From NCBI RefSeq assembly GCF_019734885.1, contig NZ_JAAXCM010000021.1:248001-312000 (forward strand): DNA of 64,000 nucleotides, in the 5' to 3' direction. Each line of letters opens with the position of its first letter. The stretch's first letter is position 1. The position numbers and the translations under genes were made by a program. Of this stretch, positions 8,583 to 18,450 are shown piece after piece. The notes beneath the pieces are model-generated. The model saw nothing but the letters and a program-made list of their open reading frames with translations, ran no database searches and was not told the DNA's origin. Source of the stretch: Pseudocoprococcus catus. GTDB lineage: Bacteria; Bacillota; Clostridia; Lachnospirales; Lachnospiraceae.

Positions 8583-9980
8583 ATGAGCAGAAATGCTACA
8601 AAAGATTTAACAACGGGTTCGCCGATGAAGCTGATTCTTGGTTTCGGCATTCCGCTTTTGTTTGGTATGCTGTTTCAGCAGTTTTACAATATGATGGACA
8701 CGATCATTGTCGGAAAGTTTCTGGGTGTCAGCGCCCTGGCATCTGTTGGAGCTACCGGGTCTATTAATTTTATGATCATTGGTTTCTGTATGGGGGTCTG
8801 CAATGGTTTTGCTATTCCTGTGGCCCAGCGTTTTGGTGCCAGGGATGAGCATGGTATGCGAAAGTTCGTTGCCAACAGTGTCTGGCTGTCCATCATATTT
8901 GCAGTGGTTATGGCTGTATTGGTCTGTGTTTTCTGTCGCCAGATCCTTGAACTGATGAACACGCCGGAGGATATTATTGACGGTTCCTACAGCTATATAT
9001 TTGTTATTTTTCTCGGTATACCGGCAACCTATATGTATAACCTCCTTTCAGGCATTATGCGTTCACTGGGAGACAGCAAGACACCGCTGTATCTGCTGAT
9101 CTTTTCATCAATCCTGAATATTATACTGGATTTGCTGTCGATTATCGTTCTGAAAATGGGCGTGGCCGGTGCTGCATGGGCGACAGTAATTGCACAGGCC
9201 ATATCAGGTTTTTGCTGTCTGGGTGTTATCTGGAAGAAATTTCCGATTCTGCATGTTCAGAGAGAGGAATGGCAGCCGGATAAACTTTGCATACTGAATT
9301 TGTGCAACATGGGCATTCCTATGGGACTGCAGTATTCCATTACAGCCATCGGAAGTGTCATTATCCAGGCGGCAGTGAATTCATTGGGGTCTGCGGCAGT
9401 CGCTTCTGTGGCAGCGGCAGTCAAGATCAATATGTTCCTGTGCTGCCCGTATGATGCGATGGGTTCTACCATGGCGACCTATGCGGGGCAGAATGTAGGA
9501 GCCGGCAAGTTTGACCGACTGAAGCAGGGAGAAAAATCCTGTACGCTGCTGGGACTTGTTTATGGTATTGCAGCCTTTATATTTATTCTGCTTTTTGGTA
9601 AATATCTGACATTACTTTTTGTGGATGCCAGTGAGGAGGTCATTATCAGTCAGGCACGTCTTTTCCTGCTGTGTAACTCTGCGTTCTATTTCCCATTAGC
9701 ATTGGTGAATATTTTCAGATTTACCATACAGGGCATGGGATTCAGCCGTCTGGCTATTCTTGCAGGCGTGTGTGAGATGATTGGCCGAACAGTAGTAGCC
9801 TTTGTGTTTGTACCAATTTTCGGATATCCGGCAGTTTGTTTTGCCAGTCCGGTGGCATGGATATTGGCGGATTGTTTCCTTGTACCAGCTTTCTTTTTCT
9901 GTGTGCGCAGTCTGGAAAAGCGGGCGGCATTGGAAGATAGACAGGCGGTATTGGAAGATAAGCAGGAGGATAAAAATTGA
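8583..9980 (+). CDS. MATE family efflux transporter
   Basis: A 465-residue polytopic membrane protein of the MATE family, which exports drugs or metabolites in exchange for Na+ or H+. It opens with DLTTGSPMKLILGFGIPLLFGMLFQQ, shown here as segments, and continues with the MMDTIIVGKFLGVSALASVG motif that marks the first repeat. About twelve hydrophobic segments are evident, with the second half beginning near residue 240 (MGIPMGLQYSITAIGS). The last 25 residues are charged and cytoplasmic, with two similar ALEDRQAVLEDKQ units. The asparaginase gene starts within its stop codon, so the two are co-transcribed. The substrate cannot be told from sequence. Confidence 0.9.
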   Translation: MSRNATKDLTTGSPMKLILGFGIPLLFGMLFQQFYNMMDTIIVGKFLGVSALASVGATGSINFMIIGFCMGVCNGFAIPVAQRFGARDEHGMRKFVANSVWLSIIFAVVMAVLVCVFCRQILELMNTPEDIIDGSYSYIFVIFLGIPATYMYNLLSGIMRSLGDSKTPLYLLIFSSILNIILDLLSIIVLKMGVAGAAWATVIAQAISGFCCLGVIWKKFPILHVQREEWQPDKLCILNLCNMGIPMGLQYSITAIGSVIIQAAVNSLGSAAVASVAAAVKINMFLCCPYDAMGSTMATYAGQNVGAGKFDRLKQGEKSCTLLGLVYGIAAFIFILLFGKYLTLLFVDASEEVIISQARLFLLCNSAFYFPLALVNIFRFTIQGMGFSRLAILAGVCEMIGRTVVAFVFVPIFGYPAVCFASPVAWILADCFLVPAFFFCVRSLEKRAALEDRQAVLEDKQEDKN

Positions 9981-10981
9981 AAAAGATATTAATGATTGCA
10001 ACAGGCGGTACGATTGCGTCAAAAGGAACAGCAGACGGTCTGGCACCGGAGCTGACATCTCAGGATATTTTGCATTACATTCCGTCGTTGAAGGACATCT
10101 GTGAAGTGGAAACACTGCAGTTGTGTAATCTGGACAGCACTAACATTTCCATGGAACATTGGATGATGATGGCCAATGCGATTGAAGAAAAATATGAAAA
10201 ATACGACGGCTTTGTGATCTGCCACGGTACAGATACCATGGCTTATACGGCTTCGGCTTTATCTTATCTGGTGCAGCATTCACCAAAACCGATTGTCCTG
10301 ACCGGTTCACAGAAACCTGTGGATATGGAGATTACGGATGCAAGGGCCAATCTTCTGGATAGTTTTATCTATGCATCCTCAGATGATGCCTGCGGTGTTC
10401 AGATTGTCTTTTCCGGAAAAGTTATTCTGGGAACAAGAGCCAGAAAAGTCCGGACAAAGAGTTTTCAGGCTTTTACAAGTATTAATTATCCAAGTCTTGC
10501 AGTGATTCAGGATGGCCGTAAGATTCAGTATATCCATCAGGTAAAAGCTGCAACTGCGGAATTTTACCACAAAATGGACCAAAAAGTCGGACTGCTGAAG
10601 CTGATTCCGGGGATTGACGGGGACTATCTGAGGTATTTCCTTGAACGTAATGATGCCATTATTATTGAGAGTTTCGGTGTGGGCGGTCTGCCAATGGGTG
10701 AGCGTTATCATTTCGGTGAGGCGATTGAGTGGGGCATCAATCAGGGTAAGACCATTGTTATGACAACACAGGTGCCGAATGAGGGCAGTGACATGACCAT
10801 TTATCAGGTGGGACATCACCTGAAGCAGTACGACAGTGTGTTGGAAGCTTATGATATGACAACAGAGGCTGTGGTCACGAAGCTGATGTGGATTCTGGGG
10901 CAGACAAGGGAGCCTGCGGGAATACGGAGATTGTTTTATACCACTGTTGCGCAGGACATTCTGTACAATGAAAGCAGATAG
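9977..10981 (+). CDS. ansA: Type I (cytoplasmic) L-asparaginase
   Basis: Hydrolyses asparagine to aspartate and ammonia. The first active-site threonine is in MIATGGTIAS (residues 6-15) and the second in the CHGTDTMAYTASAL segment near residues 80-93. The lack of a signal peptide and the 334-residue length point to the cytoplasmic AnsA type. The TTG start at 9977 overlaps the stop of the MATE gene and follows an AGGAGGA ribosome site at 9963-9969. A terminator-like hairpin follows directly. Confidence 0.9.
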   Translation: MKKILMIATGGTIASKGTADGLAPELTSQDILHYIPSLKDICEVETLQLCNLDSTNISMEHWMMMANAIEEKYEKYDGFVICHGTDTMAYTASALSYLVQHSPKPIVLTGSQKPVDMEITDARANLLDSFIYASSDDACGVQIVFSGKVILGTRARKVRTKSFQAFTSINYPSLAVIQDGRKIQYIHQVKAATAEFYHKMDQKVGLLKLIPGIDGDYLRYFLERNDAIIIESFGVGGLPMGERYHFGEAIEWGINQGKTIVMTTQVPNEGSDMTIYQVGHHLKQYDSVLEAYDMTTEAVVTKLMWILGQTREPAGIRRLFYTTVAQDILYNESR

Positions 10982-10983
10982 AA

Positions 10984-11034
10984 AAATGCAGCATGACTTT
11001 ATTTGAAAAAATAATAGGAATGCTGTATTTTTAT
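10984..11034 (+). terminator. Intrinsic terminator after ansA
   Basis: AAATGCAGCAT (10984-10994) pairs with ATGCTGTATTT (11020-11030) with one G-U pair, followed by T-rich sequence. It lies between ansA and the end of the convergent HAD phosphatase gene. Confidence 0.6.
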
Positions 11035-11099
11035 TGTTTCAAAATCAAAGTTCGCTTATAGTAATATTATCAGGATTTCTGCTATATTAGCTACAATAA

Positions 11100-11918
11100 C
11101 TAAAGAAAAGATTCAAGATAAAATGCGACACCATCTTCGTTATTAGAACGGGTGACAGCCGAAGCGGCTTTTAGGAGATTGGATGTCGCGTTTTGCATTG
11201 CGACACCGCATCCGGCATAAGATAAAAGCTCGATGTCGTTATCACTGTCTCCAAAGGCCATAACTTGTTTCGGGGTAATATGAAACTGCGCAGCCAGCGC
11301 ATGCAGGGCAGAGGCTTTGCTGACAGAGCCGGAGGCCATTTCTATGTAATAGCTTTCAGAGGATGTGATGTAGAGATTCGAGATTTGGGATAAGGCAGTG
11401 ATCAGCTGCTGTTTCTTCGGCATATCAGGAACAATCATATCAATGCCTTCGATTTCGTTACAATGTTTCATCATAAAGTCCGGCATATCAGAAATCGGGG
11501 TGCGGGTTGTTTGGACATAATGATTCATTCGTTCGGGAACGCCGAAATCAGTTGGACAATCGTAATAAGCCTGCATCGTATAAGCATGACCGCCGATAAA
11601 AACTTCAAAGGGGAAATGTGTATCCTGCATAATGGCAAGGACGCTCATTACGACACCGGGTTTCATATCATTGGCATAAATTCTGCGGCTGTCCGGCAGT
11701 TCAAAAATACTGGATCCGTTGGAAGTAATGATATATTTTAATCCGCGAATGTTCAGAATATCCTCCGGAATGGCGGATAATGCACGTCCGCTGGCAATGA
11801 CAACGAGAATGCCTTTTGAAAGTGCTTTTTCTAATATTTTTTTTGTATAAGGGCTCACTTTTCCCTGACTGTTCAAAGTGGTCCCGTCTAAATCCAGAGC
11901 AATTAATCGTAAATCCAT
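11100..11918 (-). CDS. Cof-type HAD-IIB hydrolase (sugar phosphatase-like)
   Basis: A haloacid dehalogenase-fold phosphatase of the Cof/YidA type, 272 residues. The nucleophile motif LIALDLDGTTLNSQGK is at residues 5-20, motif II is VIASGRAL, and the C-terminal motif AFGDSDNDIELLSYAG is near residues 218-233. The cap domain between them is type IIB. These enzymes dephosphorylate sugar phosphates or flavin precursors, and the exact substrate is not predictable. It is a single gene on the minus strand between two plus-strand units. Confidence 0.9.
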   Translation of the reverse strand: MDLRLIALDLDGTTLNSQGKVSPYTKKILEKALSKGILVVIASGRALSAIPEDILNIRGLKYIITSNGSSIFELPDSRRIYANDMKPGVVMSVLAIMQDTHFPFEVFIGGHAYTMQAYYDCPTDFGVPERMNHYVQTTRTPISDMPDFMMKHCNEIEGIDMIVPDMPKKQQLITALSQISNLYITSSESYYIEMASGSVSKASALHALAAQFHITPKQVMAFGDSDNDIELLSYAGCGVAMQNATSNLLKAASAVTRSNNEDGVAFYLESFL

Positions 11919-12066
11919 AATATTTATTTCTCCGCAATCATTTTAAAATTCTATTTATTTCATTATAATTGAATCCCGGTTTTAAAACAAGTGCATACCT
12001 CCCCCATTCTTCACATATGATTAAAAAGTAGTCAGCGATTTGCAGCGGGTATGGGAGGGCGAGTGT

Positions 12067-13068
12067 GTGGAAGAAAAAATCAAAGATGTTCTGGATGCTT
12101 ATACGTTTCAGACAACCCGGGTCTGTCGTGGGAGAGGTGCATTTATCTGTGACACGGACCAGGGAATGAAAATTGTCAAGGCGTATCACCGGTCACCCCA
12201 GAGACTGGAGTTTGAACAGCTGGTCAAATATACAATCCGCGACAGAGGGTATTATTACGTGGATCAGCTGCTGCCGAATAAAGAGGGGCAGTATCTGAAT
12301 AATAATAAAGACGGTCAGATGTACACCGTGAGAGACTGGTTTGAAGGGCGTGAATGCGATGTGAAAAATGCAGCGGATGTCCTGGCAGCGGTGCGGCAGC
12401 TGGCCGTTTTGCATATGCTGATGCGGCGGTGTGACTTGTCGGAGGATCGAGTGGAACAATTTAGTTTTCAGGATACCAGACAGATTTTTCTGAAAAGAAG
12501 AAAAGAATTGAGAGCTATTTACAGCTATATCCGTCAGAAAAAACAATGGAATGATTTTGAAAAATTGTATATGCAGCTGTATGGTGATTGCATGAAAGAG
12601 GCAGATGCCGCCCTTAGTGAATTAAATCAATTCGACTTTGATGGTCTGCGAAAGAAAGCGCTGGATGAGCGGACACTGTGTCACGGGGATTTTAATTATC
12701 ATCAGGTGATCTTAAACCGAAAATATACGGCAGTGGTGAATTTTGATAAAATGCATTATGATATCCAGGTGAAAGATCTGTATCAATTTCTGAGAAAGGT
12801 TCTTGAAAAAAACAACTGGGACAGTTCTCTTGGAGAAATGATCATGGATACGTATCTGTCTGTCAGAACACTGTCAGAAGAGGAAAAAAGAGTTCTGTAT
12901 GCCATGCTGATTTTTCCGGAAAAGTTTTGGAAAATATCAAATCGTTATTACAATTCACGAAAAAGCTGGATTTCCGGCGTCAATTATGACAAGCTTTGCC
13001 ATTTTAAGAAAACAAGCGGGCAAAGGCAGGATTTTCTGAATACATTCAAATATGCCTTTATTTTTTAG
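12067..13068 (+). CDS. CotS-like spore coat protein (kinase fold)
   Basis: A 333-residue protein of the CotS/aminoglycoside phosphotransferase-like family, found as spore coat components in Firmicutes. Recognisable are the opening strand region TRVCRGRGAFICDTDQGMKIVK, the DWFEGREC lobe boundary and a degenerate catalytic loop LCHGDFNYHQVILN near residues 200-213; the usual HGDxxxxN is retained. A TTG at 12040 is in frame, but GGGAGG at 12053-12058 favours GTG 12067. It stands alone with divergent and parallel neighbours unrelated to sporulation. Whether it phosphorylates anything is unknown. Confidence 0.8.
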   Translation: MEEKIKDVLDAYTFQTTRVCRGRGAFICDTDQGMKIVKAYHRSPQRLEFEQLVKYTIRDRGYYYVDQLLPNKEGQYLNNNKDGQMYTVRDWFEGRECDVKNAADVLAAVRQLAVLHMLMRRCDLSEDRVEQFSFQDTRQIFLKRRKELRAIYSYIRQKKQWNDFEKLYMQLYGDCMKEADAALSELNQFDFDGLRKKALDERTLCHGDFNYHQVILNRKYTAVVNFDKMHYDIQVKDLYQFLRKVLEKNNWDSSLGEMIMDTYLSVRTLSEEEKRVLYAMLIFPEKFWKISNRYYNSRKSWISGVNYDKLCHFKKTSGQRQDFLNTFKYAFIF

Positions 13069-13118
13069 GTATCCTGGAGTATAATAAAACCAAATAAAGA
13101 TAAAGGGAGGTCATTCCG

Positions 13119-14849
13119 ATGGAGTATAAAGAAGTCTACGAAAGCTGGCTTGCAAATCCTTATTTTGATGAAGCAACCAAGCAGGAATTATTAAGTATCA
13201 AGGATGACGAGAATGAGATAAAGGAACGTTTCTATGCAGACCTGGAGTTTGGTACAGCAGGTTTGAGAGGTATCATCGGAGCCGGAACCAACCGCATGAA
13301 TGTTTATGTTGTCCGCAAGACAACACAGGGTCTGGCCAATTACATTAGCAAGCAGAATGCGGCAGACAAGGGTGTTGCCATTGCATTTGACTCCAGAAGA
13401 ATGTCTACGGAATTTGCCAATGAAGCAGCCTTATGTCTTGCAGCCAATGGCATCAAGGCTTACATATTTGATGCACTAAGACCAACGCCGGAATTATCTT
13501 TTGCAGTCAGACATCTTGGCTGTACAGCCGGTATCAATATCACAGCCAGCCACAATCCGCCGGAATACAACGGTTACAAGGTTTATTGGGCAGATGGTGC
13601 ACAGATCACACCGCCGCATGATTCGGGAATTATGGCAGAGGTGAAGGCTGTCACAGATTATAACGAAGTAAAGACAATGAATCGTGATCAGGCAATTGCC
13701 GCCGGATTATATCAGGTGATCGGAAGCGATGTGGATGATGTTTATATCGCACAGCTGAAGAAACAGGTGAAGAATCCGGAGCTCATCAAGGAATATGCAG
13801 ATCAGATTAAGATTGTATACACACCGCTGCATGGTACAGGCAATATTCCGGCCAGAAGGATCATGAAGGAAATCGGTTTCGAGAATGTTTATGTTGTACC
13901 GGAACAGGAACTGCCGGATGGTGAATTCCCGACAGTCAGCTATCCGAATCCGGAATCAGACGAGGCATTTGTCCTTGGATTAGAGCTGGCGAAGAAAGTA
14001 GATGCAGATCTTGTTCTTGCAACAGATCCTGATGCAGACCGTCTCGGTGTCAGAGTGAAGGACAGTGAAGGTGTTTACCATACGCTGACAGGCAATATGT
14101 CCGGCTGTCTTCTGGCGGATTACACCATCAGCCAGATTAAGGAGAAACAGGGATTGCCGAAAGACGGCGCGCTGATCAAGACAATTGTTACAACCAATAT
14201 GGCGGATGCCATTGCGAAATATTACAATGTGAATCTGATCGAATGCCTGACAGGCTTTAAGTATATTGGACAGCAGATCCTGAAGTTTGAGACAACAGGT
14301 GTCGGTACGTATCTGTTTGGCTTTGAAGAAAGCTATGGCTGTCTGATCGGTACACATGCCCGTGACAAGGATGCGATTGTAGCTACAATGGCCCTTTGTG
14401 AAGCAGCTGCTTATTATAAGTCCAAGGGTATGAATCTCTGGGATGCCATGGTAGCTATGTATGACCGCTACGGCTACTATAAGGATGATATCAAATCTAT
14501 CTCCTTATCCGGTATCGAAGGCCTTGCCAAGATTCAGTCTATTCTCGAAGCACTGCGCCAGAATCCACCGGCAGAAATCGGCGGCTATAAGGTTGTATCC
14601 AGAAGAGATTACAAGAAGGATGAGATTGTTGATCTGGCCACAGGTGAGACAAAGCCGACAGGTCTTCCGTCATCCAATGTTCTGTATTATGACATGACAG
14701 ATGATGCATGGTTATGCGTCCGACCATCCGGTACAGAGCCGAAGATCAAATTCTATTATGGTATCAAAGGAACATCCCTGGCAGATGCGGATGAGAAGTC
14801 AGAAGCACTTGGTCAGGCTGTACTTGCCATGATTGATTCAATGATGTAA
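13119..14849 (+). CDS. pgcA: Phosphoglucomutase/phosphomannomutase family protein
   Basis: An alpha-D-phosphohexomutase of 576 residues that interconverts glucose-1-phosphate and glucose-6-phosphate (or the mannose pair), linking glycolysis to envelope and glycogen precursors. The phosphoserine loop TASHNPPEYNGYKVYW starts near residue 141, the metal loop ATDPDADRLGVR lies near residues 301-312, the sugar-specificity segment FGFEESYGCL near residues 405-414, and the phosphate-binding RPSGTEPKIKFY near residues 534-545. All catalytic elements are intact. A strong AGGGAGG ribosome site precedes ATG 13119 and a strong terminator follows. Confidence 0.92.
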   Translation: MEYKEVYESWLANPYFDEATKQELLSIKDDENEIKERFYADLEFGTAGLRGIIGAGTNRMNVYVVRKTTQGLANYISKQNAADKGVAIAFDSRRMSTEFANEAALCLAANGIKAYIFDALRPTPELSFAVRHLGCTAGINITASHNPPEYNGYKVYWADGAQITPPHDSGIMAEVKAVTDYNEVKTMNRDQAIAAGLYQVIGSDVDDVYIAQLKKQVKNPELIKEYADQIKIVYTPLHGTGNIPARRIMKEIGFENVYVVPEQELPDGEFPTVSYPNPESDEAFVLGLELAKKVDADLVLATDPDADRLGVRVKDSEGVYHTLTGNMSGCLLADYTISQIKEKQGLPKDGALIKTIVTTNMADAIAKYYNVNLIECLTGFKYIGQQILKFETTGVGTYLFGFEESYGCLIGTHARDKDAIVATMALCEAAAYYKSKGMNLWDAMVAMYDRYGYYKDDIKSISLSGIEGLAKIQSILEALRQNPPAEIGGYKVVSRRDYKKDEIVDLATGETKPTGLPSSNVLYYDMTDDAWLCVRPSGTEPKIKFYYGIKGTSLADADEKSEALGQAVLAMIDSMM

Positions 14850-14877
14850 AAGAACGCGCGATTCAGAACTTAAAGAA

Positions 14878-14929
14878 GGGATTCAAAAAAGTTATTCCGC
14901 ACAGGAATAAGCTTTTTTGAATCCCTTTT
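14878..14929 (+). terminator. Strong intrinsic terminator after the phosphosugar mutase gene
   Basis: GGGATTCAAAAAAG (from 14878) pairs with CTTTTTTGAATCCC (to 14925), with GTTATTCC/GGAATAAG extending the stem around a 4-base loop, followed by TTTT. Confidence 0.88.
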
Positions 14930-15032
14930 CGTAGTCTTTGATTTCGCGCGTTTCAGTTTGTTGATTTATAAAAGGTGGATTGAGAGAGAATGCGATTAGA
15001 AGTCTAAAAACTTCTGAACCGCATTCGTAGAT

Positions 15033-15695
15033 TTATTGCTGCATTTCTGCCTCCGGCCATGGGAGGATCGTATTCTGGATTTCTGTCAGAGTATCTTCAG
15101 AAATGGTATACAAGCCACCATCGTTTTTGCTTAAAGTGATATCCAGTGTTGTGTCTTTGCCAAAGGTCATGTCTGCCAGATGACTTTCAAGAATAGTCAG
15201 TATACCATCAAGGTAAGTGTCATAATAAGCTTCTTCTGTCAGGTTGGCATAGGCAAAGGAGGCATTTTTCTCATTGAAAGAATGCACATAAGTCTGGATC
15301 GTGTCATAGTTGTCGGTGAGAATATTCAGCGGACGGATGGTCAGCTGTACGGACAAGGTGCCGTCATCGGATGATGCTCCGGTACTGGCTTCGTAGCTTG
15401 CGTTGGCATAGAGCTGGGTCAGAAGGCCGGATATACGGTCAGTGGTTTCTTCGGATGGCTGTCCGGCACCGAAAGCTGTAAGGAATGCGTCTGTGGATTC
15501 GGAAAGCCACTGATCTCTGTAAAGTGAGACATCTGTCCGTGAGGTACCGGTGAAATCCATATAGGCGGTATAATCACCTTTGTAAAGGACATCCATGATG
15601 GATGTGAGATATCCCTGACTGTCAAAAGACCGGCCGCATCCGGTCAGCAGGATGACAAACAGGAAAAGACAGGATAGATAATATTTAAATTTCAT
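15033..15695 (-). CDS. Lipoprotein of unknown function
   Basis: A 220-residue secreted lipoprotein. The N-terminus has a lysine, a hydrophobic run and the lipobox LLTGC at about residue 20, so the mature protein would be lipid-anchored outside the membrane. ATG 15695 follows GAGGAGG at 15701-15707 and is preferred over ATG 15710, which lies upstream of the ribosome site. The mature part is acidic, with Tyr/Asp-rich helices (DVLYKGDYTAYMDFTGTS), resembling small exported proteins of gut Clostridia that have no known function. No partner gene is evident. Confidence 0.75.
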   Translation of the reverse strand: MKFKYYLSCLFLFVILLTGCGRSFDSQGYLTSIMDVLYKGDYTAYMDFTGTSRTDVSLYRDQWLSESTDAFLTAFGAGQPSEETTDRISGLLTQLYANASYEASTGASSDDGTLSVQLTIRPLNILTDNYDTIQTYVHSFNEKNASFAYANLTEEAYYDTYLDGILTILESHLADMTFGKDTTLDITLSKNDGGLYTISEDTLTEIQNTILPWPEAEMQQ

Positions 15696-15820
15696 GAAAA
15701 ACCTCCTCATTATAGTCCAACGCCAAGTATAGCATAAAATCAGAGCTGATGTGAATAAAATACCATCATTTTACATAAACTTCTGAATAGAACAGCCTGA
15801 CAGGTGCATCGGAGGGAGAT

Positions 15821-16249
15821 ATGGCTGAAAAAATGTGGCGGATAAGTATATGTATGATCATGGCGTTTTTATTATGTGCATGCGCCGGAAACACCAATAT
15901 GGAGAAAAAGGTACGGGATCTGGATTTTACCGTTGTCAGCACAGCGGATATCAGTGAAGAATTGAAAAAGCATATTGATGAACGAAAAGAAGAAAGCTTC
16001 ACATTGATTTACAGAGATGGGGAGGAGATGTATCTGATTGTCGGTTATGGCAGACAGTCAGGCGGCGGTTTCAGTATTCGTGTCAATGATCTGTATTTGG
16101 GAGAGAATGCGGTCTGTGTCAGCACAACCCTGGAGGGCCCGGGAACGGACAGCAGAACTGACGGAGAAACAGCGGAGAGTATAGTGTCATTCCCGTATAT
16201 TGTTCTTAAAATGGAAACAATGGATGCTCCCGTCATTTTTGACATATAG
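15821..16249 (+). CDS. PrcB-like small lipoprotein
   Basis: A 142-residue protein with a signal peptide ending in the lipobox LLCAC near residue 20. Its C-terminal half fits the PrcB C-terminal domain (protease-complex-associated family): the strand LIVGYGRQSGGGFSIRVNDLY is followed by a conserved strand pair ending SFPYIVLKME. Such domains occur in exported proteins of Firmicutes and spirochaetes, and the best-studied member assists a surface protease. No protease gene is adjacent here, so its own role is unknown. Confidence 0.68.
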   Translation: MAEKMWRISICMIMAFLLCACAGNTNMEKKVRDLDFTVVSTADISEELKKHIDERKEESFTLIYRDGEEMYLIVGYGRQSGGGFSIRVNDLYLGENAVCVSTTLEGPGTDSRTDGETAESIVSFPYIVLKMETMDAPVIFDI

Positions 16250-16387
16250 GAGAAGCTTTATCTAGGTAAAATGCTGTCAGATTTTGAAAAAAATTGTGTA
16301 TACAGAAGGATAATGTGCTAAAAAAATCGTGAAAATCCACAAAAAATATACGTATATTGAGAAAAATAAGTCTTTTAACTGTGCAAA

Positions 16388-16416
16388 TTGACTTTTGTTG
16401 AAAAAAGAGTTAGAAT
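16388..16416 (+). promoter_or_regulatory. Sigma-A promoter for veg
   Basis: TTGACT (16388-16393), a 17-base spacer and TAGAAT (16411-16416) lie in an AT-rich gap upstream of the Veg gene. Veg genes are strongly expressed in relatives, which suits the near-consensus boxes. The rest of the 233-base gap (16250-16482) shows only AT-rich sequence. Confidence 0.6.
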
Positions 16417-16482
16417 TATTACAGGAGTTTTATACAGTATTGCCAAACAGTAGTGAAAGTCCTTTGAAAGAGGTGAACGGAT

Positions 16483-16725
16483 TTGCAGCAGAAGGATATT
16501 ATGAATGTCAGGAGAGCAGTAGATGCCAACATTGGGCGAAGAGTACGTGTGAGAGCGAATAAGGGCCGTCACAAATACTCAGTGGCCGAAGGTGTGATCC
16601 AGGAGAGCTATCCAAGCATATTTACGGTAAGAATTCATGCGGATGAAGATAACGCTGAAAGAGTGGTTTCTTACAGCTACACAGATGTTCTGACCCGGGA
16701 TGTGCAGCTAGTGATCTGCAAGTAG
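16483..16725 (+). CDS. veg: Veg family protein
   Basis: An 80-residue protein matching the small Veg family of Firmicutes. The core VGRRVRVRANKGRHK-like segment (here IGRRVRVRANKGRHKYSVAEG) and the following VIQESYPSIFTVRI strand are typical. In Bacillus, Veg influences biofilm genes and spore germination; its molecular action is not settled. A TTG start at 16483 is supported by the AAAGAGGTGA ribosome site at 16465-16474. The gene sits directly upstream of a SPOCS/LysM spore-coat morphogenesis gene. Confidence 0.88.
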   Translation: MQQKDIMNVRRAVDANIGRRVRVRANKGRHKYSVAEGVIQESYPSIFTVRIHADEDNAERVVSYSYTDVLTRDVQLVICK

Positions 16726-16824
16726 GCGAATACCCTTTAATGGGTATGACAGATTTCATATAAAACGAATAAATCCCTTCTTACAGGCATATCAATAGGA
16801 TATGGATGTGAGGAGGGATTTTTT

Positions 16825-18390
16825 ATGTTGACAGAGAACGAAATGTTGCAGTCCATGCGTTTTAGGTCGGAAGTTTCGCTGCAGATTACCCTGGACCAGG
16901 ACTATAATATCCCGGACAATAAGGCAGATATGGAGAAAATGGTTGTTGAGAACGGAGAAGTCCAGATACAGAATGTGAAGGTGATGCAGGATAAAATGAT
17001 TGTAAAAGGAAGTCTTTTCTGGAGAATTGCCTACCTGAAAGACAGACAGAGCTGTACACTGGACCATATGGAGGGAGAGTTGCCTTTTGAAGAGCTTGTC
17101 AATATGGATGGGGTAACAGAAGATGCAAGAATCCGAACGGACTGGGAGATGGAAGATCTTCGTGTGACAATGATCCACAGTCGGAAGATTAGCGTTCGTT
17201 CTGTTCTAAATCTCAAAGTCCGGGCATTCGCAATAGAAGAAATCCCGGCAGTGAGCGGATTTTCGGAATCGGATGCAAACAGATGCCAGCGGATGGAGGT
17301 ATTGCCAGTCAGTCAGATTGCGGTGCACAAAAAGGATACGATTCGTACACGTGAGGAAGTGAATCTGCCGGGAAATAAGGCCAATATGGTTGAAATGATA
17401 TGGGGTGAAGTACAGAACCGCAAAATGGATATCAGACCTCAGGATGAAAAGCTTTTGCTGAGGGGAGAATTGTCAGTATTTTTTCTCTATAGCGGAGAAA
17501 ATGAAGAGAATCCTTTTGAATATGCGGAGGCGGAACTGCCGTGGTATGCGGAACTTCCATGCAGCGGCATGAGAGAAGACATGATCGTCAGCAGTCATTT
17601 ACATAAAATTTCGCAGTCGCTGGAAATGAAAGCAGACATGGATGGGGAGATGCGGTCGGTGATGGCTGAGATGGTACTGGAAATTGATATGACGGCTTAC
17701 GAAGAAAAGCAGGTGAATCTGGCGGCAGATGTTTACAGTCTGAAAACAAAGCTTACACCTGTTTATCGTGAGGCTGCTGTGGAGCATGTACTCATCAGAA
17801 ATCAGGCGGAGTGCAAACTGTATGACAGACTGCGTATGCCGGGAGAGCATTCAGGAATTCTTCAGCTTTGTCATCCATGGGCGGAAATCCGGATGGATCG
17901 CCTGGAAGTGACAGAAGGCGGTATCCGGGCGGAGGGTGTTGCGGATGTGCATATTCTGTATGTGAACGAAGATGATCGGCTTCCGCTTAACATTGCAGCG
18001 GCAATGTTGCCTTTTTCATGTGTAACTGAAACAGGCATACTGCCTGCAGACGTGAATTTTGAGGTGCAGCCGTATCTGGATCAGATCAGTGCGGTGATGT
18101 TGGACGGTGATACCGCTGAAATCAAAATGACTATACGACTGGATACGCTTGTGTGGGAAACAAGGGAAAAGAAAGTGATGACAGATATTGAAGAGAGTGA
18201 GACAGATGATGATTATGTGGAATCCCTGCCGAATATGACAGGTTATGTGGTCAGAAAAGGAGATACCCTGTTTTTGCTGGGAAAGCAATTCTGTACAACT
18301 GCAGAGGAAATTCAAAGGATCAATCATCTGGAAAAAGAGGATGTGTCAGAGGGAGATCGTCTGTTGATTATGAAACATATGGCTTTTTAA
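16825..18390 (+). CDS. sipL: SipL-like SPOCS (DUF3794) and LysM spore coat morphogenesis protein
   Basis: A 521-residue protein with repeated SPOCS/DUF3794 beta domains and a C-terminal LysM domain (TGYVVRKGDTLFLLGKQF to the end, about residues 470-520). In Clostridioides, SipL binds SpoIVA through this LysM domain and is needed for coat and cortex assembly on the forespore. The N-terminal SPOCS signature IPDNKADMEKMVVENGEVQI is near residues 30-49, and a second copy, LPGNKANMVEMIWGEVQN, lies near residues 184-201. Length and domain order match the SipL type. The gene lies between veg and ispE. Confidence 0.85.
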   Translation: MLTENEMLQSMRFRSEVSLQITLDQDYNIPDNKADMEKMVVENGEVQIQNVKVMQDKMIVKGSLFWRIAYLKDRQSCTLDHMEGELPFEELVNMDGVTEDARIRTDWEMEDLRVTMIHSRKISVRSVLNLKVRAFAIEEIPAVSGFSESDANRCQRMEVLPVSQIAVHKKDTIRTREEVNLPGNKANMVEMIWGEVQNRKMDIRPQDEKLLLRGELSVFFLYSGENEENPFEYAEAELPWYAELPCSGMREDMIVSSHLHKISQSLEMKADMDGEMRSVMAEMVLEIDMTAYEEKQVNLAADVYSLKTKLTPVYREAAVEHVLIRNQAECKLYDRLRMPGEHSGILQLCHPWAEIRMDRLEVTEGGIRAEGVADVHILYVNEDDRLPLNIAAAMLPFSCVTETGILPADVNFEVQPYLDQISAVMLDGDTAEIKMTIRLDTLVWETREKKVMTDIEESETDDDYVESLPNMTGYVVRKGDTLFLLGKQFCTTAEEIQRINHLEKEDVSEGDRLLIMKHMAF

Positions 18391-18450
18391 AATATTGTCC
18401 ATATTTGAAAAAAAAGGGTTGCAAAATCGGAGATTGTATTTTATTATTAT

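Noticed and set aside
10379-10819. A 146-codon minus-strand frame within the asparaginase gene
   Set aside because: Antisense to a gene with intact catalytic motifs; the frame has no domain pattern.
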